DNA of 64,000 nucleotides, taken from NCBI RefSeq assembly GCF_907164905.1, contig NZ_CAJRAF010000002.1:3547501-3611500 (forward strand), written 5' to 3'. Source of the stretch: Dyadobacter sp. CECT 9275. Its GTDB lineage: Bacteria; Bacteroidota; Bacteroidia; Cytophagales; Spirosomataceae. A program made the translations under genes and the position numbers. The notes below the pieces were generated by a model that saw only the letters and a list, made by a program, of their open reading frames with translations, did not search any database and was not told the DNA's origin. Shown here piece by piece: positions 27,239-36,931 of this stretch (position 1 is its first letter; each line of letters begins with the position of its first letter).

Positions 27239-27379
27239 GTCCCTTTTGTTTGGTTCGTGACAGCGAAATTAGAGCACTTGAAAATCCGCTACCTATCCTG
27301 TGTAATTTCTCCTTAGGATCGTCTGACCACCATTGGCTAGTTTTGAAGTATCAAATTTTCAACCCAAAACGATACGACT

Positions 27380-27655
27380 ATGAACGCGAAAGACCTGGCC
27401 AGTGTGTATGATACTATCATGAGTATCCCCGGCATGAATGAGCAAGTGAAAGTAGATTTGAAGATCAGCCGGAAGAATGCATTGCTACTTCACCAGGCAA
27501 TTCGCCGCGCCGTCAACCAACCTGCCACTGACAGCAATCCTGATCTGATCGACATTGCTACCGCCGAGTCAAAACAGGAGCTTATGAAGATATCTGAAGA
27601 ATTCTTGCAGCGGACCAACCTAATGGAACTGAATGAGAAGATTTTGAGACTCTAG
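27380..27655 (+). CDS. Small helical protein, intact copy of a duplicated gene
   Basis: A 91-residue acidic protein, probably all alpha (DLASVYDTIMSIPGM, ALLLHQAIRRAVN, then a C-terminal helix with EEFLQRTNLMELNEKI). The family is unknown to me. A second copy at 30743 is about 92 percent identical over the first 90 bases but carries a nonsense mutation. The two copies bracket the TIR-kinase/ThsA operon. The C-terminus here lacks four residues relative to the other copy. Codon usage and G+C resemble the chromosome, not the A+T-rich operon between the copies. It could be an accessory or control gene of a mobile element. Confidence 0.7.
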   Translation: MNAKDLASVYDTIMSIPGMNEQVKVDLKISRKNALLLHQAIRRAVNQPATDSNPDLIDIATAESKQELMKISEEFLQRTNLMELNEKILRL

Positions 27656-27754
27656 AATTGTATGTTACACATTCCTCAAAAAAATATCCTAACAAACACC
27701 GAGATTCTAATCACCCTAGGTAGTCTTTTCATGAAAATCCCAGTCAATTACTTT

Positions 27755-27774
27755 GTAACTTACCAAAAAGTTAC
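27755..27774. promoter_or_regulatory. Inverted repeat upstream of the TIR-kinase gene
   Basis: GTAACTT (27755-27761) and AAGTTAC (27768-27774) pair perfectly around a 6-base spacer, ending 14 bases before the ATG. It could be an operator or a leader hairpin covering the start. The sequence just left, ATTACTTTG, is close to a -7 element. Confidence 0.3.
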
Positions 27775-27788
27775 CAACATCGACGTCA

Positions 27789-29126
27789 ATGAAACCACCT
27801 CCTCTAAAGATCTTTGTATCCTATTCAAAGAACGACGATCAAATTCTTTCGTTACTCATTACTTACCTAAATCCCCTGGTCACTAACCAAACTCTCGAAA
27901 TTTGGTATGATCGGCATGTGAACGGAGGTGATGTATGGCACGAAACTATCGAAAAAGAACTTAACGCAGCTCAGATAATAATATTCATATTAAGTCCTGA
28001 CCTTTTGAACTCTGCCTATATAAACCAATATGAAATCACTCCTAGCTTCGCACGCTTCAGAAAAAACGAATGTCGGATAGTCCCAATTGTTGCTAGAGAA
28101 TGTACTATTTCAGGTTCAGTTTTTGACGGTCTTCAGTGTATACCTAGAGGAATGGAGCCGTTAACTTCTTCTCAAAAATCTTTCGATGAACAATTCCGTC
28201 AAGTGACAGTCGAACTAGAAAAGACGATTAAAATTGAACAAAAAAGAAATATCTCTTTATTAGAAGAAGAAGTATTATGGCAAACAGCTAGAAAAAAAAA
28301 TTCAGCAAGAGGGTATAAAGCATATCTTAGAAAATCTCTATTAAAGTATCATATTGACGACGCAATCCGAAATGTTCAGATGACTGAAAAGCGAGATTAC
28401 GCATTTGAACTCGAGCTATTGCGAGAAAAATCTTCAATCCTTCAAAACGACATCAAATTTCTCAAACAAGAGATACATGACAACATTGGCGGATCTCTGG
28501 CCGCACTAAACTGGTATCTTTATGGTATAAATTTCAATGATGCAACTAAAGAGGAGATAAATAATTTGATAAAAAATTTTCATGAAAGTATAAAGGCATT
28601 ATATGTAGAGGTCAGGAATCTCAGCATGGAAAAACCTGTAATTATAAATATGTTAGACTCAGACTTTAACATTCTAGAGTCAATTGATGAGATTAAAAAT
28701 CAGCTTAGATTTTCCCACATTGATTTCACCTTCTTAGTTACTGGCGAGGAGCATGTAAGACGTCAAGATATCAGCAAATTCGTCATCCGTTCTATACAAA
28801 ATCTTGTCATTAATGTCGAACGGCATTCTGGCGCAAAAAAATGCACCGTTACTATCACAGGAAAAAAGAATTTAGTTCAATTACGAGTTGCCGATAATGG
28901 AACATCTGGAGAAATAAATAATAAAAATGGTTTTGGCATAAACAGTCTTATTCAGCGAACTCACGCACTAGGAGGAGAAATCGACATACGTTCACAATTG
29001 GGACAAGGCAGCGAAGTATTTATTACAATACCCTTCAAAAGTAAAGCACTGCAATCGTTATGGGATAATATTACTTCACGAAGTGTAAAAATCCTTTCCA
29101 AAATTTTTAAAGACTACACTTACTAA
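27789..29126 (+). CDS. TIR-histidine kinase fusion, candidate Thoeris ThsB-like sensor
   Basis: A 445-residue soluble protein. Residues 5-140 are a TIR domain (KIFVSYSKND, IWYDRHVNGGDVW, FILSPDLLNSAYINQYE) with the putative NADase Glu82. Residues about 160-200 match the helical YxxYL...A linker common in bacterial TIR proteins. Residues 205-280 form a HisKA_3 helical pair with phosphoacceptor His230 in QEIHDNIGGSL, and 325-417 an HATPase domain (ADNG, GFGINSL, LGGEIDI, GQGSEV). The N-box Glu of active kinases reads Asn338 (NLVIN). There is no membrane segment or receiver partner. ThsA begins 17 bases downstream, so by analogy with Thoeris the TIR should make a cyclic ADP-ribose signal, here perhaps gated by the kinase-like module. 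Confidence 0.88.
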   Translation: MKPPPLKIFVSYSKNDDQILSLLITYLNPLVTNQTLEIWYDRHVNGGDVWHETIEKELNAAQIIIFILSPDLLNSAYINQYEITPSFARFRKNECRIVPIVARECTISGSVFDGLQCIPRGMEPLTSSQKSFDEQFRQVTVELEKTIKIEQKRNISLLEEEVLWQTARKKNSARGYKAYLRKSLLKYHIDDAIRNVQMTEKRDYAFELELLREKSSILQNDIKFLKQEIHDNIGGSLAALNWYLYGINFNDATKEEINNLIKNFHESIKALYVEVRNLSMEKPVIINMLDSDFNILESIDEIKNQLRFSHIDFTFLVTGEEHVRRQDISKFVIRSIQNLVINVERHSGAKKCTVTITGKKNLVQLRVADNGTSGEINNKNGFGINSLIQRTHALGGEIDIRSQLGQGSEVFITIPFKSKALQSLWDNITSRSVKILSKIFKDYTY

Positions 29127-29143
29127 TATCACCACATAAATTC

Positions 29144-30580
29144 ATGAACGCAAGCATAATACGCTTTATAGACACATTCGCAAAAGCAATAAAAGACGAT
29201 CATGCAGCCGTCTTTGCTGGCGCTGGATTGTCGATTCCAGCGGGATTTGTAAACTGGAGAGAACTTCTGAGGGAAATTGCAGAAGAGCTCAACTTAGATA
29301 TCAAACGTGAGCACGACTTGGTAGCTATCGCCCAATATCATTTGAATGAGCGAGGGAACAATAGGAGCCGATTAAACCAACTACTTCTCGAAGAGTTTAC
29401 ACACAATGCCGACATTACCAACAATCACAAGATTCTAGCCTCACTTCCAATTCCATGTTTCTGGACCACAAACTATGATAAACTTATTGAACGAGCACTG
29501 ACCGAAGCAGACAAAATTCCTGATGTCAAAATTACCCAAGATAGTCTATCTACAAACTTAAGAAGAAGAGATGCGGTGGTTTACAAAATGCATGGCGACA
29601 TATCTATGCCCGAGCACGCTGTAATTACTAAAGATGATTACGAGACTTACAATGAAAAAAGAATGCTTTTTTCAACAGCACTTCAAGGAGACCTTGTTTC
29701 CAAAACATTTTTATTTGTTGGTTTCAGCTTTGACGATCCAAATCTAGAATATGTTCTTTCTCGTATACGAGTATTACTTGGAACTAATCAACGAGAGCAC
29801 TTCTGTTTTTTCAAGAAAGTGTCAAGAGATGATTTCGATACCGACATTGACTATTATTACGCTTGCGTCAAACAGGACCTAAAAGTTAAGGACCTGAGAC
29901 GATATTCAATTCATGCCTTACTAGTAGACTCTTACTCCTCAATTACGCAAATCTTGGCTGCCATTCAGACAAAGGTCTACCGATCTAACATCTTCATCTC
30001 GGGAACGGCGAGTAATTTTAGTCCCAGAGATTTTGACGAATCGATGGACTTCACAAGACATTTATCGCAATCATTAGCTACCCACGGATTTAAGATAATA
30101 TCTGGCTTTGGACAAAACGTCGGAAGTGCAGTTATTGATGGTGTACTTCAAACAATTTTCTTGGACAAACGACGTCGTATGGATGACAGTTTGACATTGC
30201 GTCCTTTTCCGCAAATAGATACCAAAAATAAAGAAGTTACATATAAAAAATACAGAGCGGAAATGGTTAAGCAATCAGGTATTGCCATTTTCATTTTTGG
30301 GAATAAAAAACATGGTGACATTACAGTACCTGCAGAAGGAATGCTTGAAGAGTTTGAGGCCGCGCTACTGAATAACGTCATTCCCATTCCAGTAGGCGCC
30401 ACTGGTTGGGTTAGTGAAGATCTTTGGAATCGTGTCACGCAAAATTTTACTGACTTCTACCCTGATAACCCTGAACTGAGAGAAATCGTATTAACCCTGG
30501 GTGAACATGAAGGAGACCTCAAAAAAATGGTTCCAAGAATTCTACGAGCTGTTGAGCTGCTACAAAAACTATTCTTCTAA
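29144..30580 (+). CDS. thsA: ThsA-like SIR2-SLOG NAD+ hydrolase, Thoeris defence effector
   Basis: A 478-residue protein matching Bacillus ThsA along its length, by memory of that sequence. Residues 1-275 are a SIR2 domain (AVFAGAGLSIPAG; FWTTNYDKLIE with Asn110; VVYKMHGDI with His150; FLFVGFSFDDPNL) and 280-478 a SLOG domain (NIFISGTA, GFKIISGFGQNVGS, LRPFPQ with Arg353, VGATGWV). In known Thoeris systems a cyclic ADP-ribose isomer made by the TIR partner binds SLOG and switches on SIR2, which depletes NAD+ and aborts phage infection. The catalytic Asn and His are both present, so it should be active. It is co-transcribed with the TIR-kinase gene. A+T content is well above that of the surrounding chromosome. 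Confidence 0.95.
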   Translation: MNASIIRFIDTFAKAIKDDHAAVFAGAGLSIPAGFVNWRELLREIAEELNLDIKREHDLVAIAQYHLNERGNNRSRLNQLLLEEFTHNADITNNHKILASLPIPCFWTTNYDKLIERALTEADKIPDVKITQDSLSTNLRRRDAVVYKMHGDISMPEHAVITKDDYETYNEKRMLFSTALQGDLVSKTFLFVGFSFDDPNLEYVLSRIRVLLGTNQREHFCFFKKVSRDDFDTDIDYYYACVKQDLKVKDLRRYSIHALLVDSYSSITQILAAIQTKVYRSNIFISGTASNFSPRDFDESMDFTRHLSQSLATHGFKIISGFGQNVGSAVIDGVLQTIFLDKRRRMDDSLTLRPFPQIDTKNKEVTYKKYRAEMVKQSGIAIFIFGNKKHGDITVPAEGMLEEFEAALLNNVIPIPVGATGWVSEDLWNRVTQNFTDFYPDNPELREIVLTLGEHEGDLKKMVPRILRAVELLQKLFF

Positions 30581-30742
30581 CCGACTCTAGCTAAACTAAT
30601 TCGCGAGCCAATGGCACTCCACAATCCGAGGGTTTTCACAGCTTCTACGCATAGGATCAATTTCCAAGCTCAGAAACATTGTTTCACAAATTGCTTCACT
30701 CTTTAGTTGTTGTCCTGATTCTGTGGATTCTACGTTTTACCT

Positions 30743-31033
30743 ATGAGCGCGAAAGACTTAGCCAGTGTGTATGATACCATCATGAGTATCCCCGGCGTAA
30801 ACGAGCAAGTGAAAGTAGATTTGAAGATCAGCGGCAAAAGTGCACTACTACTACTTCATCAGGCGATACGCCGTGCTGTTAATTAAGCATCTACAGATGG
30901 CAATCCCGATCTAATTGATATCGCTTCGGTTGAAGCTAAACAGGATCTCATGAATATCTCAGAGGAATTCCCGCAACGGACAAATTTGATGGAATTGAAT
31001 GAGAAAATTAGCCAAACTATCGTACAACTATAA
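30743..31033 (+). pseudogene. Second copy of the small helical gene, broken by a stop codon
   Basis: Aligned with the intact copy at 27380, codon 48 is TAA (30884-30886) where the other copy has CAA. After it the frame stays open and similar (STDGNPDLIDIAS, then RTNLMELNEKI) up to TAA at 31031. A 3-base insertion adds one Leu codon. The undamaged form would have 96 residues. The first 47 codons could still make a short peptide. Confidence 0.75.
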
Positions 31034-31052
31034 CCTATCTACACAAAAATGA

Positions 31053-31241
31053 TCACATAAACCACATTTGTTGAAACGCAGGTCTTTCCAATTCCCTGAT
31101 TTTATTTTCAAGCCTTTTCAGATCTGAGAATAGTGTATCAAAATTAGATTGTAGCGTGACGAATTTGTCATTAAGACTATTCTTACTACTGTTGAGCATC
31201 AATATTATAATGATGATGCCTAAAATCAGGATAACTTCCAT
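31053..31241 (-). CDS. Possible small membrane protein with coiled coil
   Basis: A 62-residue frame: one hydrophobic helix at the N-terminus (VILILGIIIIILML) followed by a predicted coiled coil (FDTLFSDLKRLENKIRELE). The layout is sensible for a short single-pass membrane protein, but the frame is short, A+T-rich and in a decayed region, so it may be chance. It converges on the broken small gene. Confidence 0.4.
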   Translation of the reverse strand: MEVILILGIIIIILMLNSSKNSLNDKFVTLQSNFDTLFSDLKRLENKIRELERPAFQQMWFM

Positions 31242-31642
31242 TTAGGTTTTAAATTAGTAGAGGTGGTAACAACTGAGCGTAAGCATAGACCTAAAAAGAA
31301 CTTGATGGACTTGAATTTCCTTATTTTCCAACTGCGCCGGCTCAGTTAGACTTTGCATTAAGATGTTATTTAAGAACGTTAAAATTAGAGGAGAAATAAG
31401 ATAGACCTCAATTTTTACAACTTCCAGAAACGTCCTTTGTGTAGATTTTCAGGTTGTAAAAATAGAAAGATTATCTCTTACAATTGTATCTTCTGTATAA
31501 TTATATCTTTAGGTAAGTCGGATGAATTGGGCTCAAAATTGGATCAGGGTATCTGGTGATGATTTGCCGGGCGAGACATTCCCTTTTTGTTTAAGAGAGC
31601 TCCTCTTGTGAGGCAAATTATATCAGGTGGGATTTCCGGCCA
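31242..31642. other. A+T-rich intergenic region without recognisable genes
   Basis: About 400 bases between the island and the atpC terminator. No frame looks coding. A short stretch near 31295-31325 weakly resembles the 3' end of the duplicated small gene (NLMDLN against NLMELN), too short to call. Probably the right flank of the island. Confidence 0.5.
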
Positions 31643-31679
31643 CAAAAAAAGCAGAGACCATTTTCACAGTCTCTGCTTT
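31643..31679 (-). terminator. Intrinsic terminator of the atpDC operon
   Basis: Read on the minus strand, an 11-bp perfect stem (31669-31679 with 31648-31658) with a 10-base loop is followed by a run of seven T. It begins 20 bases after the atpC stop. Confidence 0.88.
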
Positions 31680-31698
31680 AAAATAATTGCTGTGTTAC

Positions 31699-31941
31699 CT
31701 ACAAAACAGCCTCAGCAAGTACAAGTACCTTGTTATTAAGCACTTCCACAACACCACCATCAATGATGAAGGTTTGTTTGGCTGCTCCGGTATCCACCAC
31801 TACATTGCCTTTCCCTAGCGTGCTGACCAAGGGTGCATGACGGTTCAGTACCTGAAACTGTCCTTCGGTACCCGGTAAGGTAACGGAGGTTGCCTCGCCG
31901 TTGTATATCTTTTTGTCGGGTGTTATGATATCTAAATGCAT
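31699..31941 (-). CDS. atpC: F-type ATP synthase epsilon subunit (short form)
   Basis: An 80-residue central-stalk subunit of the F1 sector that couples rotor and catalytic head. It has the N-terminal beta-sandwich (LDIITPDKKIYNGEATSVTLPG, LNRHAPLV, IDGGVVEVLNNKVLVLAE) but stops where the C-terminal helical hairpin of E. coli epsilon would begin. The short form is common in Bacteroidota and lacks the inhibitory arm, so ATP hydrolysis must be restrained in another way. It lies 77 bases after atpD with a strong terminator behind it. The other atp genes are not in this window. Confidence 0.95.
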   Translation of the reverse strand: MHLDIITPDKKIYNGEATSVTLPGTEGQFQVLNRHAPLVSTLGKGNVVVDTGAAKQTFIIDGGVVEVLNNKVLVLAEAVL

Positions 31942-31948
31942 ATTCGTT

Positions 31949-31990
31949 AGCTTTTAGCTGTCACCCAATAGCAGCCGGCTGTGGGGCCAA
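31949..31990. repeat. Heptameric repeat between atpD and atpC
   Basis: Seven-base units AGCTTTT, AGCTGTC, ACCCAAT, AGCAGCC, GGCTGTG, GGGCCAA, the same style as at 25652 and 25783. Contains the palindrome AGCCGGCT. Confidence 0.42.
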
Positions 31991-32018
31991 CTCTTACTGT
32001 CAACAGTTTACTTTAAAC

Positions 32019-33653
<1,635 letters not shown>

Positions 33654-33712
33654 TCACCGGGTTTTTGGAAAATGGGTATAGAAATTTTCAGAACTCGGTT
33701 CAAATTTGATTT

Positions 33713-36376
33713 ATGAAGGAACTTTTTTTCTGGAAAGTATGGTCGCCATCGGAAAGGCGGCTGGCAATAACAGTACTGATTATTATCTTACTTTCTTTAC
33801 TGTTTTTACTTTTAAAAAGTATCAATCCGCTTTCCAATGTCATTCAATGGAATGTACTGAGCGAGTTATCTGAGGTAAGCGCTGTGCCCGACGGCCTTCG
33901 GCTTGGCGCCTGGCAGTATGGTGTTTCTGTGCCTGTCCAACTGGTGTCAGAACAATTCATTGCATCGGTAATGCACACCGATCCGTTAACCGTTGATCTC
34001 TTTCTGGTGCTGGCGTTGACGGGCCTGTCCCTTGTCCTGGCCGCGTTAACAGCTGTCCCGCGGTTTTGGTACCTGGCCGGTATAATCCTGTTCATCCTTC
34101 TTCTGACAGCCTGCCGCCTCGAAATGCTGCATGTATTCGGAGAGGGAAACCGCACCTTTTTCATCATCAGTATACTGTTATACGGAGGCCTGAGCTACTA
34201 CTTTCACGCCTTCCGGCCCGATTACGGCATGGCGGCCCGGGTGTGGGGCATGCTCGGCGTTTCGGCCATCCTGACCATCACCGCGGCTCTGGGTGCTCAG
34301 GCTCCTATGCCCGCCCTTGCGGCCGTTACCTATTCCTTTCCGCTCTGGCTAATCCTCGCTACGCTTTTCCTGCTCATGGTATCTACTGAAATAATGGCAG
34401 GGCTGGTATGGTTAAGTTCCAGTGAATCCGTTGGGAAGGGGAGGGGCGGTCTTATGAATTTCATTGTGATCAGCGTTTTATACCTTTTATATCTGCTGTT
34501 GTTCTATCTGAAAAACACACGCCGGATCGACTGGGACCTGACCCTCCTCAATCCGGTGTACTTTATGATCGTCGGTGCGGTTACAGGCCTGTGGGGCTTT
34601 CGCCGCCGGGCAGACTCTACCGAAGGGGTATTGCCATTCAGGTCGTCGGGTTTCTGGCTTTACAGCGGCCTGATGATCATCACCGCTGCATTCGCCGGAC
34701 TATCCATGGGCATGGCCAATGATCCCCTGCTGGAGGTACTGGAAGATGTGACCGTGCAAGGCCAGCTTGCCATGAGTGTCCTGTTTTTCTTTTATGTGCT
34801 GGTCAACTTCTATCCCCTTTTCAAACAAGGGCTTGCGGTACACAAGGTATTGTACAAACCCTTACGTTTCGGACTTACCCAAACCCGCCTTTTCGGCTTC
34901 GCCGGGGTTGTAATCCTATTCTCCATTCAAAGGCTGTTTCCGTTTTACCAGGGAATGGCGGGGTATTTCAACGGGCTGGGCGATTTACATACACAAACCC
35001 GGGAGCTTACCCTGGCCGAGCAATATTATAAACTGGCGCTGCAGCAGGAATTCCAGAACCACAAATCCAACTATGCACTGGCGTCGCTGGCACTGCAGCA
35101 GGGCGACCGCAACGCCGCTGCGTTTTATTTCCGCCAGGCCCTGCTTAAAAATCCCTCCCCACAGGCCTATGCCGGGCTGAGTACCGTACTGATCGATGAA
35201 AATCTGTTTTTTGATGCCATATTTAGTTTGAAAGAAGGTATCAGTAAATTTCCGGAAAGCGGGGAACTGCTGAATAATCTGGGCATGCTGTATTCTAAAA
35301 CCAATGTGGCAGATTCCGCCTATTATTTCCTCGAAAAAGCTGAAAAAGAAACCTCAAGAACCGATGTTCCTGCCACCAACCTTCTTTTTGTTCTGGCCAA
35401 AAGTGCTGATTCCGCGCTGCTTGATTCTCTTTCCCGAGACAACAAAACATTCAACTCCATTTCATGGCAGGCCAATTCACTGGCTGTCAGAAATCTGAGA
35501 CAGGATTTCTCTGCTTCTGCTTTTGACGCTACATCCATACCGCACGACTCCCTGCTGAGTGCTTCATCCTTCGCATACCTGGTCAATTATGCAATCAACC
35601 AAGCCCGGAACGACAGCATGCCCGCCACGCTGTTGCCAAAGCTTTCTGTAACCAATCCCGTTTTGTCGCAGGACCTTACTCTTGCCGGGTTATATTCCGG
35701 TTTCTACAGCGGGGATAAACTCAAGGCATTGGAAACCCTGCAGGCCTGGGCAGAAGAGGAAGGTCCCAGGCAACAGTTATATAGGAAAATACTCGGCCAC
35801 TGGTTTTTACAGCTCGGTTTGTACGACAAGGCAATAGAACAGCTTTCTGATGTGGAAGGTATCGAAGGAACCATCGGGATGGCCGTTGCCAACGCGTTGT
35901 CCGGTAACCAGGCCGTGGCGACTGTACTGCTGGATAAAATGCTGGAATCGGAAAAAAATCCTGCTGTACAGCTGCTTAAAGAAACTCTTGCGACGGGAGC
36001 CCGTCCCAGGTCTCCTTTGGATTCACTACTGGCAGCCGCAGAAAAATCCCCGTCTGAGCGGAATTATATAAAAGCCGTGAAGGCGAACCCGTTTGATGAA
36101 ACCGTTGTCGCCAAAACCTCGGAATGGTACCGGCAAAAAAAACAAACTGCCAAAGCCTATCAGATTGTTGTGAATGCGCTCCGGCTCAAGGAATATGCAC
36201 CGCTCATCTGGGAACAATATGCACTTTTGAGCTTGGAACAGGGGCTTTTGACGCAGGCTTCGGAAGCGGAAGCAAAAGTGAAACAACTGGCGGAGCCCGC
36301 CGTATATCAGCAATTTATGAGCCGCTATCAGCCTATGCGTGCTCTCATCGAAAAACAAAGGGCAGAGTTTCAATGA
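33713..36376 (+). CDS. Large membrane protein with C-terminal TPR-like repeats
   Basis: An 887-residue protein. The N-terminal 430 residues hold about ten hydrophobic helices (the first at about 17-37, LAITVLIIILLSLLFLLL). The remaining 450 residues are TPR-like (LAEQYYKLALQQEF, NYALASLALQQGDRNAAAFYFRQALLKNPS, LLNNLGMLYSKTNV) and probably face one side of the membrane as a protein-binding superhelix. I do not recognise a named family. It stands alone, divergent from atpD. The local G+C is higher than average for the window. A role in envelope assembly is a guess. Confidence 0.75.
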   Translation: MKELFFWKVWSPSERRLAITVLIIILLSLLFLLLKSINPLSNVIQWNVLSELSEVSAVPDGLRLGAWQYGVSVPVQLVSEQFIASVMHTDPLTVDLFLVLALTGLSLVLAALTAVPRFWYLAGIILFILLLTACRLEMLHVFGEGNRTFFIISILLYGGLSYYFHAFRPDYGMAARVWGMLGVSAILTITAALGAQAPMPALAAVTYSFPLWLILATLFLLMVSTEIMAGLVWLSSSESVGKGRGGLMNFIVISVLYLLYLLLFYLKNTRRIDWDLTLLNPVYFMIVGAVTGLWGFRRRADSTEGVLPFRSSGFWLYSGLMIITAAFAGLSMGMANDPLLEVLEDVTVQGQLAMSVLFFFYVLVNFYPLFKQGLAVHKVLYKPLRFGLTQTRLFGFAGVVILFSIQRLFPFYQGMAGYFNGLGDLHTQTRELTLAEQYYKLALQQEFQNHKSNYALASLALQQGDRNAAAFYFRQALLKNPSPQAYAGLSTVLIDENLFFDAIFSLKEGISKFPESGELLNNLGMLYSKTNVADSAYYFLEKAEKETSRTDVPATNLLFVLAKSADSALLDSLSRDNKTFNSISWQANSLAVRNLRQDFSASAFDATSIPHDSLLSASSFAYLVNYAINQARNDSMPATLLPKLSVTNPVLSQDLTLAGLYSGFYSGDKLKALETLQAWAEEEGPRQQLYRKILGHWFLQLGLYDKAIEQLSDVEGIEGTIGMAVANALSGNQAVATVLLDKMLESEKNPAVQLLKETLATGARPRSPLDSLLAAAEKSPSERNYIKAVKANPFDETVVAKTSEWYRQKKQTAKAYQIVVNALRLKEYAPLIWEQYALLSLEQGLLTQASEAEAKVKQLAEPAVYQQFMSRYQPMRALIEKQRAEFQ

Positions 36377-36431
36377 TTTTTTATTTTCGGGTGTGTTTTC
36401 CTGAATACCTTTAAACAAACCACGCAACGAA

Positions 36432-36884
36432 ATGAATGTAATCTGGAAAACCGGAACCTGGCCACAAGAATACCGGATATTCCGGGATAAGGTGATCACC
36501 GGGATACTCAAAAAGAATACCTGGAAGGCGCAGGCTTATGGCGAGTTCAATGGCGCAATGTTACGTTTCAGATCCGAAGGTTTCTGGAAAAACAAGACCA
36601 TCATATCCGACATTGAGGGCACAAAGGACCTTGGTAACATTGAATATGACAGCTGGAAAGCATCCGGAAAGGTAACATTCATGGACGAAACCTATGAATG
36701 GAAATATGACTCCTGGAAAGGCAATAAATGGAGCATCGGCAATAAAAACGGTTCGGCAAATTATACCGTAACCAATTTCTGGAAAGGAGAGGGAACCATC
36801 GAATTTGAGGATATTCCGCCAGCCGTGGTACTAACCGGATTATTTATTGACGACCACTTTAGAGCCTTAAGCGCAGCAGTATAA
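36432..36884 (+). CDS. Small protein with periodic WK motifs, unknown function
   Basis: A 150-residue soluble protein. Trp-Lys pairs occur at residues 5, 31, 52, 75, 90, 95 and 117, mostly 20-26 apart, in a background of alternating polar and hydrophobic residues. This suggests a closed beta-barrel such as the tubby/LURP/scramblase-like fold, but I cannot name a family. No signal or membrane segment is seen. It starts 55 bases after the TPR protein and ends 47 bases before the ABC ATPase gene on the same strand, so co-transcription with the ABC gene is possible. Confidence 0.65.
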   Translation: MNVIWKTGTWPQEYRIFRDKVITGILKKNTWKAQAYGEFNGAMLRFRSEGFWKNKTIISDIEGTKDLGNIEYDSWKASGKVTFMDETYEWKYDSWKGNKWSIGNKNGSANYTVTNFWKGEGTIEFEDIPPAVVLTGLFIDDHFRALSAAV

Positions 36885-36931
36885 AAGTAAATTCATAGAA
36901 GCTGTATTTAAGTTTTAGAAATCTATTACCC

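Noticed and set aside
27662..27886. A 74-codon frame before and overlapping the TIR-kinase gene
   Set aside because: It overlaps the TIR start in another frame, has no recognisable domain, and fits chance in A+T-rich DNA.
27380..31033. The flanking small-gene copies as terminal repeats of an insertion sequence
   Set aside because: They are direct, not inverted, repeats, are coding-like, and there is no transposase between or beside them.
31295..31330. Possible third remnant of the duplicated small gene (NLMDLN)
   Set aside because: Only about six residues resemble the 3' end of the small gene, and the flanks do not align.
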